Positions 62,794 through 64,000 of a stretch of 64,000 nucleotides of DNA are shown here, one piece after another (position 1 is the stretch's first letter; every line of letters starts with the position of its first letter). Under the pieces are notes generated by a model. The model was not told where the DNA came from. It ran no database searches and saw only the letters and a list, made by a program, of their open reading frames with translations. The stretch lies in NCBI GenBank assembly GCA_034509495.1, contig CM067506.1, forward strand, positions 23,821,069-23,885,068. The letters are read 5' to 3'. The position numbers and the translations under genes were made by a program. The stretch comes from Acestrorhynchus altus. Its lineage: Eukaryota; Chordata; Actinopteri; Characiformes; Acestrorhynchidae.

Positions 62794-64000
62794 TTTCGTT
62801 TGATCAGAATTAGCATATGATGGCAATTTGATGTAAAATGAAAGGCACTGTGCAATATGTGACATACCTCCATCTGTTCAAACAAACAACTGGCACTCAG
62901 CATTTGATTTTAGTGGATGGCATTTTTAAAGCATCTGGAAATCATCAAAAGGCCATAAATAGTGGGGAAGGCAGTCCGTGCCATCCAACAAGAGATGGTT
63001 ATACTCACTACGGCCAAAGCACCTTGTCTCAGACAGCAGTATTTCCTCCTCAGTGAGGAAGGGCAACAATGAAAAGGCACACTTTTTGTGTGCACACACA
63101 CTTACAAATAGAAATTCAGTAACAGTTTACAGTGAGTACAATAATTAACAATAGTTGACAGCAATAAACGTTACTAAATGGTTCAGCAATGGCTCAACTA
63201 ATTATTAATTGATGCTAATTAAGACATTATTTGGCAGTACTAAATATTTGTGTAATGAATGAATGAATGAATGAATGAATGAATGAATGAAGTTCCACTT
63301 ATATAGCACCTTTTAAAACACCCAATCAACAATCAACAATCTTCACAATCACACTCAACACTGAACCAACACACACTTAGGAAAAGTAGCATCCAATACC
63401 CTTGTTTTTTAGAACAAACAATGAATGAGCAAGTGTTCCAATACTTTTAACATGTAGTGAATATTAATTCTTCCTATTGTGAAGAGTACACTGTGCACAC
63501 TTATTACTGTTGTAATTACTGTTAATTAATTGATGAGCAAGCCAAAGGGTGATAGCAGCAAGGAAAGGCTTCCCTAGAGATGGAGGAACCCGGTTTGATG
63601 GTGGTCAAAATAGTAATAGGAGCAGATCATTAAGGTCCATGTAACTTCCTACATAGTTGGTGATGACAAATGGGGAAGTGTTTCATGGCAGAGTGGAGAA
63701 CTAGTCTAAGTCCAGTAGCAGGCAGAGGTGGCAGAGTTGCCCAAGGCCTTCCATTGGTGTCAGCCCTGCCGAGTGGGCTGTCATTAATATTAAATGTCAG
63801 TTAATTACTTATGTTGGCAAACTGCATGGTTTGTAGTGTACATTTGTATACTGAGTGTGTTTGTTTTTATTTGATCTGCTTTCTTTCCTTGATGTCTGTG
63901 CAGAAGCAGCAAATAAGAAGACAAAAGGCTCGAGTCAAATCCAGCGGAGTCAGGAGACGGGGATGGCAGTGGAGTATCCCCGCAATGCAATGGCTCGACA
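20622..64000 (+). CDS. rims1: RIM1-type active-zone scaffold gene, 27 exons seen, both ends missing
   Basis: Gene-level entry. The product is a presynaptic RIM protein. It links Rab3 on synaptic vesicles, Munc13 (zinc finger), ELKS and Cav2 channels (PDZ), RIM-binding protein (PxxP motif) and liprin-alpha (C2B) at the active zone. These roles are known for the family. In the sequence I see zinc finger, PDZ, C2A and the RLPxxP-like motif in the family order, spread over 27 exons whose phases all match. PDZ wording such as TAMPKEAGALLGLK and the linker PEQQRPTHHRSRSVSPHR fit RIM1 better than RIM2. The N-terminal Rab3-binding exon is not in the 20.6 kb upstream, so the transcript starts left of the window. 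C2B lies to the right. Met at 20623 could serve as a start in a short form, but the acceptor directly before it says internal exon. The paralogue (rims1a or rims1b) is undetermined. Confidence 0.93.
21110..21250. mobile_element. short MITE fragment (GAACCATAGTTGGTTCC family)
   Basis: Contains GAAGAACCATAGTTGGTTCC and AAAGAACTATTTTTAGATGA, text of a small palindromic fish repeat also seen flanking the insertion at 25395-25960. Confidence 0.65.
21525..21645. repeat. degenerate AGCAACYAY tandem repeat
   Basis: Repeated units such as TAGCAACTACC, TAGCAACCATA and CAGCAACTACT, about ten degenerate copies. Confidence 0.75.
23180..23385 (-). mobile_element. tRNA-derived SINE, antisense
   Basis: The reverse strand reads GGATTGCTGGTTCAAATCC, a Pol III B-box, preceded by a tRNA-like head. 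It shares the GGCAGCCAGA... type body with the sense copy at 48425. Confidence 0.75.
23825..24025. mobile_element. palindromic MITE (ACCCTGGACCTGGAGGACCC type)
   Basis: The left end CAGTTACCAACCCTGGACCT is roughly the reverse complement of the right end around 23995-24020 (GGGACCAGGGATTTGGAACC). This is a common small fish repeat. Confidence 0.72.
24942..25014. repeat. (GT)n microsatellite ending in a G run
   Basis: About 31 GT units followed by eight G. Confidence 0.96.
25395..25960 (+). mobile_element. nested MITEs: one inserted inside another
   Basis: The outer halves at 25395-25450 and 25840-25960 carry the GAACC...TTCTATAG-type text of the small palindromic family. Between them, 25450-25835, lies a copy of the ATATGGACAAAAGTATTGG family (CAAAAAAGTATTGGAACACC near 25460, TTTGCACATCTATGTCAGCA near 25740). 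Confidence 0.7.
28040..28165 (-). mobile_element. Tc1-like transposase 3' fragment
   Basis: TATGGCATCTGGCAGGAAGA and the following GACATTAGCC... parallel 29420-29450 and the reversed end of a widespread fish Tc1-like transposase gene. Confidence 0.65.
28245..28625 (+). mobile_element. Tc1-like transposon remnant, internally deleted
   Basis: Starts GTATTCACAGCACTTCACGT and runs through TATGTTACAGCCTTATTCCA. It then jumps by deletion to GCATTGAAGGTCCCAATGAG and continues to about 28570 (GCAGCACTCCACCAATCAGT). This order is that of a well-known fish Tc1-like family. The reading frame is broken. Confidence 0.92.
29370..29660 (-). mobile_element. Tc1-like transposase remnant
   Basis: GATGCCTGTGGTATCTGGTA near 29416, the GTGAGGTGGATCC block and CACTTCTTATGGTGGACAGG near 29606 follow, in reverse, a Tc1-like transposase gene, with internal deletions. 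Confidence 0.75.
29690..30115 (+). mobile_element. MITE copy, most complete of the 2165 family
   Basis: Carries GTACCTGTCTCTACTGTCCA, AGCAATGGGTGCAACATAAT and the 3' end CTTTTGGACATATAGAGTA at about 30098-30116. Confidence 0.8.
30713..30785. repeat. (TTA)n microsatellite
   Basis: About 24 TTA/ATT units, the source of a spurious poly-Ile frame. Confidence 0.97.
32375..32445 (-). repeat. dispersed-repeat end fragment (AAATCAAATCAAAATTGATT type)
   Basis: Its reverse complement starts CAAATCAAATCAAAATTGAT and continues with an ATAGCAC-type box, as does the repeat at 46205. Confidence 0.65.
32857..32931. repeat. (TA)n microsatellite
   Basis: About 37 TA units. Confidence 0.97.
33680..33885. repeat. 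dispersed repeat (TTACATTTA...GGGCATTTAGCTGA)
   Basis: The text ATTAGGGCATTTAGCTGATT, CTCTTATCCAAGGCTACTC and the later CCCAGACTGGGACTAGAACC is that of a very common teleost interspersed repeat, probably SINE-like. Confidence 0.7.
34725..35149. mobile_element. 425-bp non-autonomous Tc1-like element with TA target duplication
   Basis: The left end CAGTACCGGCCAAAAGTTTG and right end CAAACTTTTGGCCTGTACTG are inverted copies, each next to TA. Both arms derive from the same end of a Tc1-like transposon. There is no transposase. Confidence 0.93.
35440..35640 (-). mobile_element. tRNA-derived SINE, antisense, diverged
   Basis: CACGGGGAGAACACACCAAA and TTCCTCACAGAGGGTGACTG are the reverse complement of the body of the SINE at 9125. 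Confidence 0.8.
36539..36846 (+). CDS. rims1: rims1 exon: end of zinc finger and start of linker
   Basis: Acceptor CTTTGCAG, donor GTATTT. It enters in phase 0 with VMWVCNQCRKQQDILTKSGE, which provides the last two zinc-binding cysteines. It continues as a Ser/Pro-rich linker ending SSRSRSEPPRD plus two bases of an Arg codon. The start VMWVCN and the end SSRSRSEPPR match the vertebrate RIM1 exon. The stretch between them is poorly conserved, as is usual here. Length 308 nt, phase 0 to 2. Confidence 0.93.
36847..37395 (+). other. intron, 549 nt
   Basis: AT-rich sequence with no repeat or regulatory element that I can name. Confidence 0.8.
37396..38285 (+). CDS. rims1: rims1 large linker exon between zinc finger and PDZ
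   Basis: Acceptor CTGTCAG, donor GTGGGC, 890 nt, phase 2 to 1. It encodes about 296 residues of disordered, Arg/Gly/Pro/Gln-rich linker, starting RKKQSSTSEQNGK. Its last third is strongly RIM-like: AAMLRKAKREKAESMLRNDS, then LSSDQSESLRPPPPRP, then KRQMSVSSSEEEG and STPEYTSCEDVEIESVSER. An RRWS basophilic kinase site lies at about 37793-37804. It sits where mammalian RIM1 has RRHS, which I take to be the PKA site Ser413 (alignment is inference). The mammalian motif around RYRSDPNLARYP is not recognisable. The exon is GC-rich against AT-rich introns, which explains the long spurious ORFs in other frames. Confidence 0.93.
38840..38915. repeat. imperfect (GA)n tract
   Basis: Interrupted GAGAGA sequence on the plus strand. 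Confidence 0.9.
39630..39701. repeat. (CT)n microsatellite
   Basis: Interrupted CT dinucleotides, directly abutting the foldback fragment. Confidence 0.95.
39702..40213. mobile_element. partial foldback element, same family as 17466
   Basis: Starts GATTAGCCATAATATTATGA and includes GATCAGACACAGCAGTGATG and TCCTCTAGTCCTTCATCAGT, shared with 17466-18131. The far end is missing. Confidence 0.82.
40550..40935 (+). mobile_element. degraded IS630/Tc1-type transposase remnant
   Basis: In translation it shows GRVIFSD-like and LIENVCDAI-like pieces, parallels of the DD(E/D) and NPIENVW blocks. It shares a 20-base box with the remnant at 18640. Frameshifts and stops interrupt it. Confidence 0.6.
41180..41217. 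repeat. (GT)n microsatellite
   Basis: About 19 GT units. Confidence 0.96.
42351..42391 (+). CDS. rims1: rims1 41-nt microexon before the PDZ domain
   Basis: Acceptor TGTTTCCCAG, donor GTATGT. It completes a Gly codon left by the large linker exon and adds 13 codons, GDWECYPLDPTVWH including the split Gly. This aligns with mammalian RIM GDLDYYWLDPATWH. It turns phase 1 into phase 0, so it is required to join 38285 to 43263 in frame. The optional SRETSPISS-like segment that follows in mammals was not found. It is too short for ORF finders and was located by phase and homology. Confidence 0.85.
42698..42741. repeat. (CA)n microsatellite, interrupted
   Basis: CA units with ATAC and ATGC interruptions. 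Confidence 0.93.
42925..43035 (-). mobile_element. MITE fragment, same family as 2165
   Basis: GAGCAGTGGAACTGTGTTGT and ATACTTTTGGGATGAGTTGG are the reverse complement of the family's central block. Confidence 0.72.
43087..43180. repeat. (GT)n microsatellite 83 bases before the PDZ exon
   Basis: About 45 GT units with TCTG and TTTG interruptions toward the 3' end. Confidence 0.96.
43263..43373 (+). CDS. rims1: rims1 exon: PDZ domain, first part
   Basis: Acceptor TTCTCTCCAG, donor GTTAGG, 111 nt, 37 codons, phase 0 to 0. It reads HPVTWQPSKEGDHLIGRI and then the RIM1-type insert LSKRTAMPKEAGALLGLK. In mammalian RIM1 the same place reads KRTxMPK.SGALLGLK, whereas RIM2 has LKDGSVPRDSGAMLG. This is one of the best RIM1 markers in the window. 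The RIM PDZ binds ELKS/CAST and the Cav2 C-terminus. Confidence 0.95.
43574..43673 (+). CDS. rims1: rims1 exon: PDZ domain, core
   Basis: Acceptor GTGTGTAG, donor GTTAGT, 100 nt, phase 0 to 1. It encodes VVGGKITETGRLGAFITKVK and KGSLADVVGHLRAG, the central strands and the conserved KKGSLAD turn of the RIM PDZ. It is nearly identical to mammalian RIM1. Confidence 0.95.
43801..44267. mobile_element. 467-bp Tc1/mariner-type non-autonomous element
   Basis: The left end ATCAGCAATAACATTAACAC pairs with the right end GGGTTATAATGTTTATGGCTGAT. The segments ATGGACTCCACAAGACATAG and ACTTGCTGCCTGATATGTGT are typical of a widespread fish Tc1-like transposon's two ends. It is inserted between two PDZ exons. 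Confidence 0.85.
44341..44464 (+). CDS. rims1: rims1 exon: PDZ domain, end
   Basis: Acceptor TTTATCTCTAG, donor GTAAGT, 124 nt, phase 1 to 2. It encodes GDEVLQWNGKSLPGLTKKEV, YNIILDS and PQVELVVSRPIG, the last helix and strand of the PDZ. Mammalian RIM1 has DEVLEWNGKPLPGATNEEVY, so the helix face carries E-to-Q and NE-to-KK changes. The fold-determining residues are intact. Confidence 0.95.
44465..45050 (+). other. intron, 586 nt
   Basis: No repeat recognised. An acceptor-like TTTCCCCACAG at about 44850-44860 is followed by a short open frame with no RIM homology, so I do not call an exon. Confidence 0.75.
45051..45097 (+). CDS. rims1: rims1 exon: PDZ-C2A linker, first part
   Basis: Acceptor TTTTTCCAG, 47 nt, phase 2 to 1. 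It encodes DIPRIPETSHPPLES, almost identical to mammalian RIM1. I place the donor at GTAGGT (45098) because only then does the join to 45217 give ESSSSSFESQK in frame. A second GT sits four bases downstream and would shift the frame. Confidence 0.88.
45217..45329 (+). CDS. rims1: rims1 exon: PDZ-C2A linker, second part
   Basis: Acceptor CAGCAG, a tandem NAGNAG; I use the downstream CAG because it restores the family's Ser run. Donor GTGGGG, 113 nt, phase 1 to 0. It encodes SSSFESQKMERPSISVLSPS and DAPQLLPGQLS. The motif SFESQKMERPSIS is a RIM1 signature (RIM2 has KMDRPSIS). Confidence 0.92.
45421..45551 (+). CDS. rims1: rims1 exon: C2A domain, first part
   Basis: Acceptor TGTCTTGCAG, donor GTGCTC, 131 nt, phase 0 to 2. 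It encodes VKMWYDKVGHQLIVNVLQAK, ELPTRLDGRPRNPYVKMYFL and PDR, the first four strands of C2A. Only one of the two Asp expected in a calcium-binding loop 1 is present (RLDG), as in other RIM C2A domains, which do not bind calcium. Confidence 0.95.
45729..45900 (+). CDS. rims1: rims1 exon: C2A domain, middle
   Basis: Acceptor TTTGCCAG, donor GTATGT, 172 nt, phase 2 to 0. It encodes SDKSKRRTKTVKKSLEPKWN, QTFVYSHVHRRDFREHMLEI and TVWDQPRVQDEESDFLGE. The polybasic strand KRRTKTVKK and the LEPKWNQTF core are C2 hallmarks. Loop 3 reads WDQP rather than the WDxD of calcium-binding C2 domains. Confidence 0.95.
45901..47041 (+). other. intron inside C2A, 1.1 kb
   Basis: It contains one dispersed repeat (46205-46570). 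Otherwise it is AT-rich and featureless. Confidence 0.8.
46205..46570 (+). repeat. dispersed teleost repeat (AAATCAAATCAAATCAAATG start)
   Basis: Contains TATTTTTATAGCACTTTTTA, CCTTGGGAGGAACCAGAGG and CCCATCCTCCTCTGGTCAAC, characteristic of a common teleost interspersed repeat. A related copy runs from 63290. Confidence 0.75.
47042..47195 (+). CDS. rims1: rims1 exon: C2A domain, end
   Basis: Acceptor TTTTTCTGTAG, donor GTGAGT, 154 nt, phase 0 to 1. It encodes ILIELETALLDDKPHWYKLQ, the last strands of C2A with the HWYKL motif, then SSIPLPHPSPYLSRRH and TPTKKLQR. It matches RIM1 closely (SLPLPQPSPFMPRRH in mammals). Confidence 0.95.
47196..47649 (+). other. intron, 454 nt
   Basis: It holds a short GT-rich run at 47438-47460 and a run of GTCT units near 47587-47612. 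Nothing else is recognised. Confidence 0.8.
47650..47706 (+). CDS. rims1: rims1 exon: post-C2A linker
   Basis: Acceptor GTGTGCAG, donor GTGGGT, 57 nt, phase 1 to 1. It encodes SQRITETDYDDGIGIVAA, matching the RIM1 segment SQRISDSDISDYEVDDGIGV with a short deletion. It is frame-preserving, so it could be skipped without a frameshift. Confidence 0.9.
48425..48580 (+). mobile_element. tRNA-derived SINE
   Basis: Pol III-like A-box GTGGCTCAGCGGTC near 48439 and B-box GGTTCCAATCCC near 48487, then TTGCCATCGGCAGCCAGAGT. It is the sense counterpart of the fragment at 23180. Confidence 0.78.
49286..49672. mobile_element. 387-bp hAT-type MITE with 8-bp target duplication
   Basis: Ends CAGGGGTTCTCAACTTTTT and CAGGTTGAGAAACCCTG are inverted. 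The flanks GCTTATAG and GCTTACGG match at six of eight bases, as expected of an aged hAT duplication. Confidence 0.87.
50130..50334 (+). CDS. rims1: rims1 exon with coding Arg/Glu repeat
   Basis: Acceptor TATTTATAG, donor GTAACG, 205 nt, phase 1 to 2. After AENRP it encodes 23 residues (50147-50215) strictly alternating Arg with Glu or Asp, from a degenerate GGGAGA-type hexanucleotide repeat. It then returns to conserved RIM1 sequence, TTLEVPEQQRPTHHRSRSVS and PHRDEESRARSRPANIPMQR. Mammalian RIM1 has only a short ARESKS segment in place of the repeat. A sequencing or assembly length error in the repeat is possible, but the reading frame is open throughout. Confidence 0.9.
50545..50640 (+). 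CDS. rims1: rims1 exon: Arg/Ser-rich linker (SLDEVQ)
   Basis: Acceptor CTCTCTACAG, donor GTAAAG, 96 nt, phase 2 to 2. It encodes SLDEVQHSRRSRSPTRYHDR and GRVQEREYVDDR, matching mammalian SLDEIHPTRRSRSPTRHHD. It is the first of eight consecutive symmetric exons. Confidence 0.93.
50641..51330 (+). other. intron, 690 nt
   Basis: AT-rich. No repeat or extra exon found, although mammals have additional linker sequence at this point. Confidence 0.75.
51331..51393 (+). CDS. rims1: rims1 exon: linker (GRSAECLHT)
   Basis: Acceptor GGTAATTGCAG, donor GTAAAA, 63 nt, phase 2 to 2. It encodes SEVIMIHRSMRGRSAECLHT followed by K and a split Arg codon. GRSAECLHT is identical to the mammalian RIM1 exon. It is a likely cassette exon. 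Confidence 0.92.
51394..51898 (+). other. intron, 505 nt
   Basis: No recognised element. Confidence 0.8.
51899..51976 (+). CDS. rims1: rims1 exon: linker (TLPPKMPLL)
   Basis: Acceptor AACATCAG followed directly by AAG (tandem NAGNAG), donor GTAAGG, 78 nt, phase 2 to 2. It encodes RCSMYSSTLPPKMPLLVNGI and HKDIYR. TLPPKMPLL is identical to a mammalian RIM1 segment that is part of an alternatively spliced region. Confidence 0.9.
51977..53177 (+). other. intron, 1.2 kb, with a TG-rich 3' end
   Basis: AT-rich body without recognised repeats. The last 60 bases are TG-rich (TGTGTG and GCATGCATGG), not pyrimidine-rich. Confidence 0.75.
53178..53288 (+). CDS. rims1: rims1 exon: linker (VLRFTDD)
   Basis: Acceptor CATGTTAAG, donor GTAAGA, 111 nt, phase 2 to 2. 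It encodes STLPACLKTQPWPSVVSATR and QTVTQRVLRFTDDSTIR. It matches the mammalian segment SSILPAHTKTKSVTRQ...VLRFTDE. The acceptor is unusual: it is AAG, with a TG-rich rather than pyrimidine-rich tract upstream. The match and phase still support it. Confidence 0.83.
53570..53659 (+). CDS. rims1: rims1 exon: linker (RSASTNCLRPG)
   Basis: Acceptor GTGATCCTAG, donor GTACTC, 90 nt, phase 2 to 2. It encodes DLQPPLDRVRSASTNCLRPG and SNSNSPERER, nearly identical to mammalian ELQPFLDRARSASTNCLRPDTSLHSPERER. A long T-rich stretch at 53490-53530 lies upstream of the acceptor. Confidence 0.93.
53660..54155 (+). other. intron, 496 nt
   Basis: A short CA run lies at 53943-53952. Nothing else is recognised. 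Confidence 0.8.
54156..54233 (+). CDS. rims1: rims1 exon: linker (ILIQHASPEDD)
   Basis: Acceptor CTCTCTCAG, donor GTACCA, 78 nt, phase 2 to 2. It encodes STQSPPCTRPTSPRILIQHA and SPEDDR, matching mammalian RRPPSPRIQIQHASPENDR. It is frame-preserving. Confidence 0.92.
54606..54624 (+). repeat. poly-G run, 19 bases
   Basis: Uninterrupted G19 after a short T run, in an intron. Confidence 0.95.
54828..54970. mobile_element. MITE fragment (GGGTGGGCAATCCTGGTCCT type)
   Basis: The text GGGTGGGCAATCCTGGTCCT and TTAAGCACACCTGATTCAAC is that of a common small fish hAT-like MITE. Only one end is seen. Confidence 0.68.
56412..57087. mobile_element. Tc1-type element remnant (CTTGTGCAAACATTTGGGCA ends)
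   Basis: The left end near 56418 is CTTGTGCAAACATTTGGGCA. The right end near 57057 is GTGTGCCCATAACTTGCAAAAG, approximately its reverse complement. The interior has no intact frame. Confidence 0.68.
57128..57277. mobile_element. 150-bp MITE with CAATAGTTTGGAATCAGTG ends
   Basis: The left block TTCAATAGTTTGGAATCAGT pairs with the right block AGTGATTCCAAACTTTTGAA. Confidence 0.75.
57375..57440 (+). CDS. rims1: rims1 exon: short basic linker
   Basis: Acceptor TATTGTAG, donor GTAAGA, 66 nt, phase 2 to 2. It encodes QSRTLDKPTCQKPGKKISDS plus E and a split Arg codon, weakly matching mammalian HSRKSERSSIQKQTRKGTASDAER. Phase and pattern (Ser-Arg, then Lys-Gly-Lys, then SDxER) support it. The acceptor has a further CAG four bases downstream, but that would break the frame. 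Confidence 0.8.
57441..57918 (+). other. intron, 478 nt
   Basis: T-rich, no recognised element. Confidence 0.8.
57919..58029 (+). CDS. rims1: rims1 exon: linker before RIM-BP motif
   Basis: Acceptor CCGGTCTGCAG, donor GTGCTA, 111 nt, phase 2 to 2. It encodes IQPTSVLRGSRGKGVSLPPF and GKVTRGDSSPGLPQLDR. Little is identical to the mammalian segment here (VLPTCLSRRG...). It is supported by its open frame, matching phases, splice sites and position. It is the last of the eight symmetric exons. Confidence 0.78.
58030..58495 (+). other. intron, 466 nt
   Basis: T/C-rich, no recognised element. Confidence 0.8.
58496..58608 (+). CDS. rims1: rims1 exon: RIM-BP SH3-binding motif
   Basis: Acceptor CCCTCATAG, donor GTACAG, 113 nt, phase 2 to 1. 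It encodes GHPHGSTAYSSSTGTPSSAR and then RGRQLPQVPAKSSSVEQ. RQLPQVP is the conserved proline motif that binds the SH3 domains of RIM-binding proteins, which couple RIM to Cav2 channels. It is identical to mammalian RIM1. Confidence 0.94.
58741..58850 (+). CDS. rims1: rims1 exon: EERTRQMK segment
   Basis: Acceptor GTTTATTGCAG, donor GTAATG, 110 nt, phase 1 to 0. It encodes ALASEERTRQMKVHSYRTPA and ASSTSQDLERALKNKRE. EERTRQMKV and SSTSQDL parallel mammalian VVEERTRQMKMKVHRFK and GSSQEL. Confidence 0.93.
59008..59168 (+). CDS. rims1: rims1 exon: SDVSDVSAISRASS segment
   Basis: Acceptor CTGCTACAG, donor GTAAGA, 161 nt, phase 0 to 2. It encodes LYKEQRRSCDNVSHKSSDSD, VSDVSAISRASSASRISSTS and YMSIQSERPRGRF. 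It is a Ser-rich linker highly conserved in RIM1, suggesting phosphorylation. Confidence 0.95.
59169..59555 (+). other. intron, 387 nt
   Basis: AT-rich, no recognised element. Confidence 0.8.
59556..59776 (+). CDS. rims1: rims1 exon: pre-C2B linker (GGKKRRSSLSA)
   Basis: Acceptor CTCTGTTTAG, donor GTGACA, 221 nt, phase 2 to 1. It encodes RSMLKSTSVSGEIFTLERTD, GSQSDTALGTLGAGGKKRRS, SLSARVVAIV, then GIP, then SRRSRSTSQLSQT. Except for the start and the inserted GIP it is nearly the same as mammalian RIM1. Confidence 0.95.
60393..60490 (-). mobile_element. MITE end fragment, same family as 2165
   Basis: TTTGTGTCCAAATGTTTGTG followed by CCATTGCTGACACAGATGTG is the reverse complement of the family's 3' end. 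Confidence 0.78.
62726..62791. repeat. (TTG)n microsatellite
   Basis: About 22 TTG units, giving spurious minus-strand poly-Gln and poly-Asn frames. Confidence 0.97.
63257..63290. repeat. (AATG)n microsatellite
   Basis: About eight AATG units, leading straight into a dispersed repeat. Confidence 0.95.
63290..63760 (+). repeat. dispersed teleost repeat, related to 46205, carrying a MITE end
   Basis: GTTCCACTTATATAGCACCT at the start and AGAGATGGAGGAACCCGGTT and GGAGAACTAGTCTAAGTCC later follow the copy at 46205. At 63405-63460 the text GAGCAAGTGTTCCAATACTT is the reverse complement of the end of the 2165 MITE family, suggesting an insertion. Confidence 0.62.
63904..64000 (+). CDS. rims1: rims1 exon: start of C2B-proximal region, cut by window end
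   Basis: Acceptor GTCTGTGCAG followed directly by AAG (tandem NAGNAG). It is entered in phase 1 and encodes EAANKKTKGSSQIQRSQETG and MAVEYPRNAMAR to the window edge. It matches mammalian ESGHKKLKSTIQRSTETGMAAEMRK. The C2B domain should follow to the right. Confidence 0.92.

Larger units (their letters stand above)
59777..63903 (+). other. last visible intron, 4.1 kb
   Basis: It contains a MITE end, a TTG repeat, an AATG repeat and a dispersed repeat, listed separately. The stretch 60500-62690 shows no exon or named repeat. Confidence 0.8.

Noticed and set aside
62683..62903. Minus-strand poly-Gln and poly-Asn open frames
   Set aside because: They come only from the TTG microsatellite in an intron.

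Overview
The window is vertebrate nuclear DNA, almost certainly from a teleost fish. It has GT-AG introns, long CA/GA/TA microsatellites and very many fish-type DNA transposon remnants (Tc1-like elements, hAT-type MITEs, tRNA-derived SINEs). Several repeat families, notably the long foldback element with TIRs of the type ATCAACCATAACATTATGAC, are ones I associate with otophysan fishes (characins, catfishes, electric fishes). That placement is from memory and is tentative.

One protein gene is visible, on the + strand: a rims1-type RIM (Regulating synaptic membrane exocytosis 1), the active-zone scaffold of presynaptic terminals. I could chain 27 consecutive coding exons from 20622 to the right edge. 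Every junction is GT-AG and every reading phase agrees across introns, with no stop or frameshift. In order they encode: the FYVE-like zinc finger (exons 20622 and 36539); a long disordered linker (37396-38285) and a 41-nt microexon (42351-42391); the PDZ domain (43263-44464); a linker (45051-45329); the C2A domain (45421-47195); an Arg/Ser-rich, alternatively spliceable linker (47650-58029); the RIM-BP SH3-binding motif (58496-58608); and the pre-C2B linker (58741-64000). The first coding exon (Rab3-binding helix), the promoter and the C2B domain lie outside the window. The wording of the PDZ, C2A and linker exons fits RIM1 rather than RIM2. I cannot tell whether this is the rims1a or rims1b teleost paralogue.

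Layout: 1-20621 is intron (Tc1-like remnant at 1-1110, MITEs, SINEs, microsatellites). 20622-20835 is the zinc-finger exon, with a CCTTT microsatellite abutting its acceptor. 20836-36538 is a 15.7-kb intron full of transposon debris. 36539-38285 carries two linker exons. 38286-43262 is intron with the microexon near its end. 43263-47195 is the compact PDZ/C2A block. 47650-59776 is a series of short linker exons. 59777-63903 is the last visible intron.

I found no RNA gene, CRISPR array, prokaryotic feature or wholly new system. The best second-look items are a coding hexanucleotide repeat giving a 23-residue alternating Arg/Glu/Asp tract, eight successive frame-preserving phase-2 exons, several tandem NAGNAG acceptors, microsatellites placed at splice acceptors, a palindromic Tc1 derivative built from two copies of the same end, and a 36-bp AT-rich hairpin.
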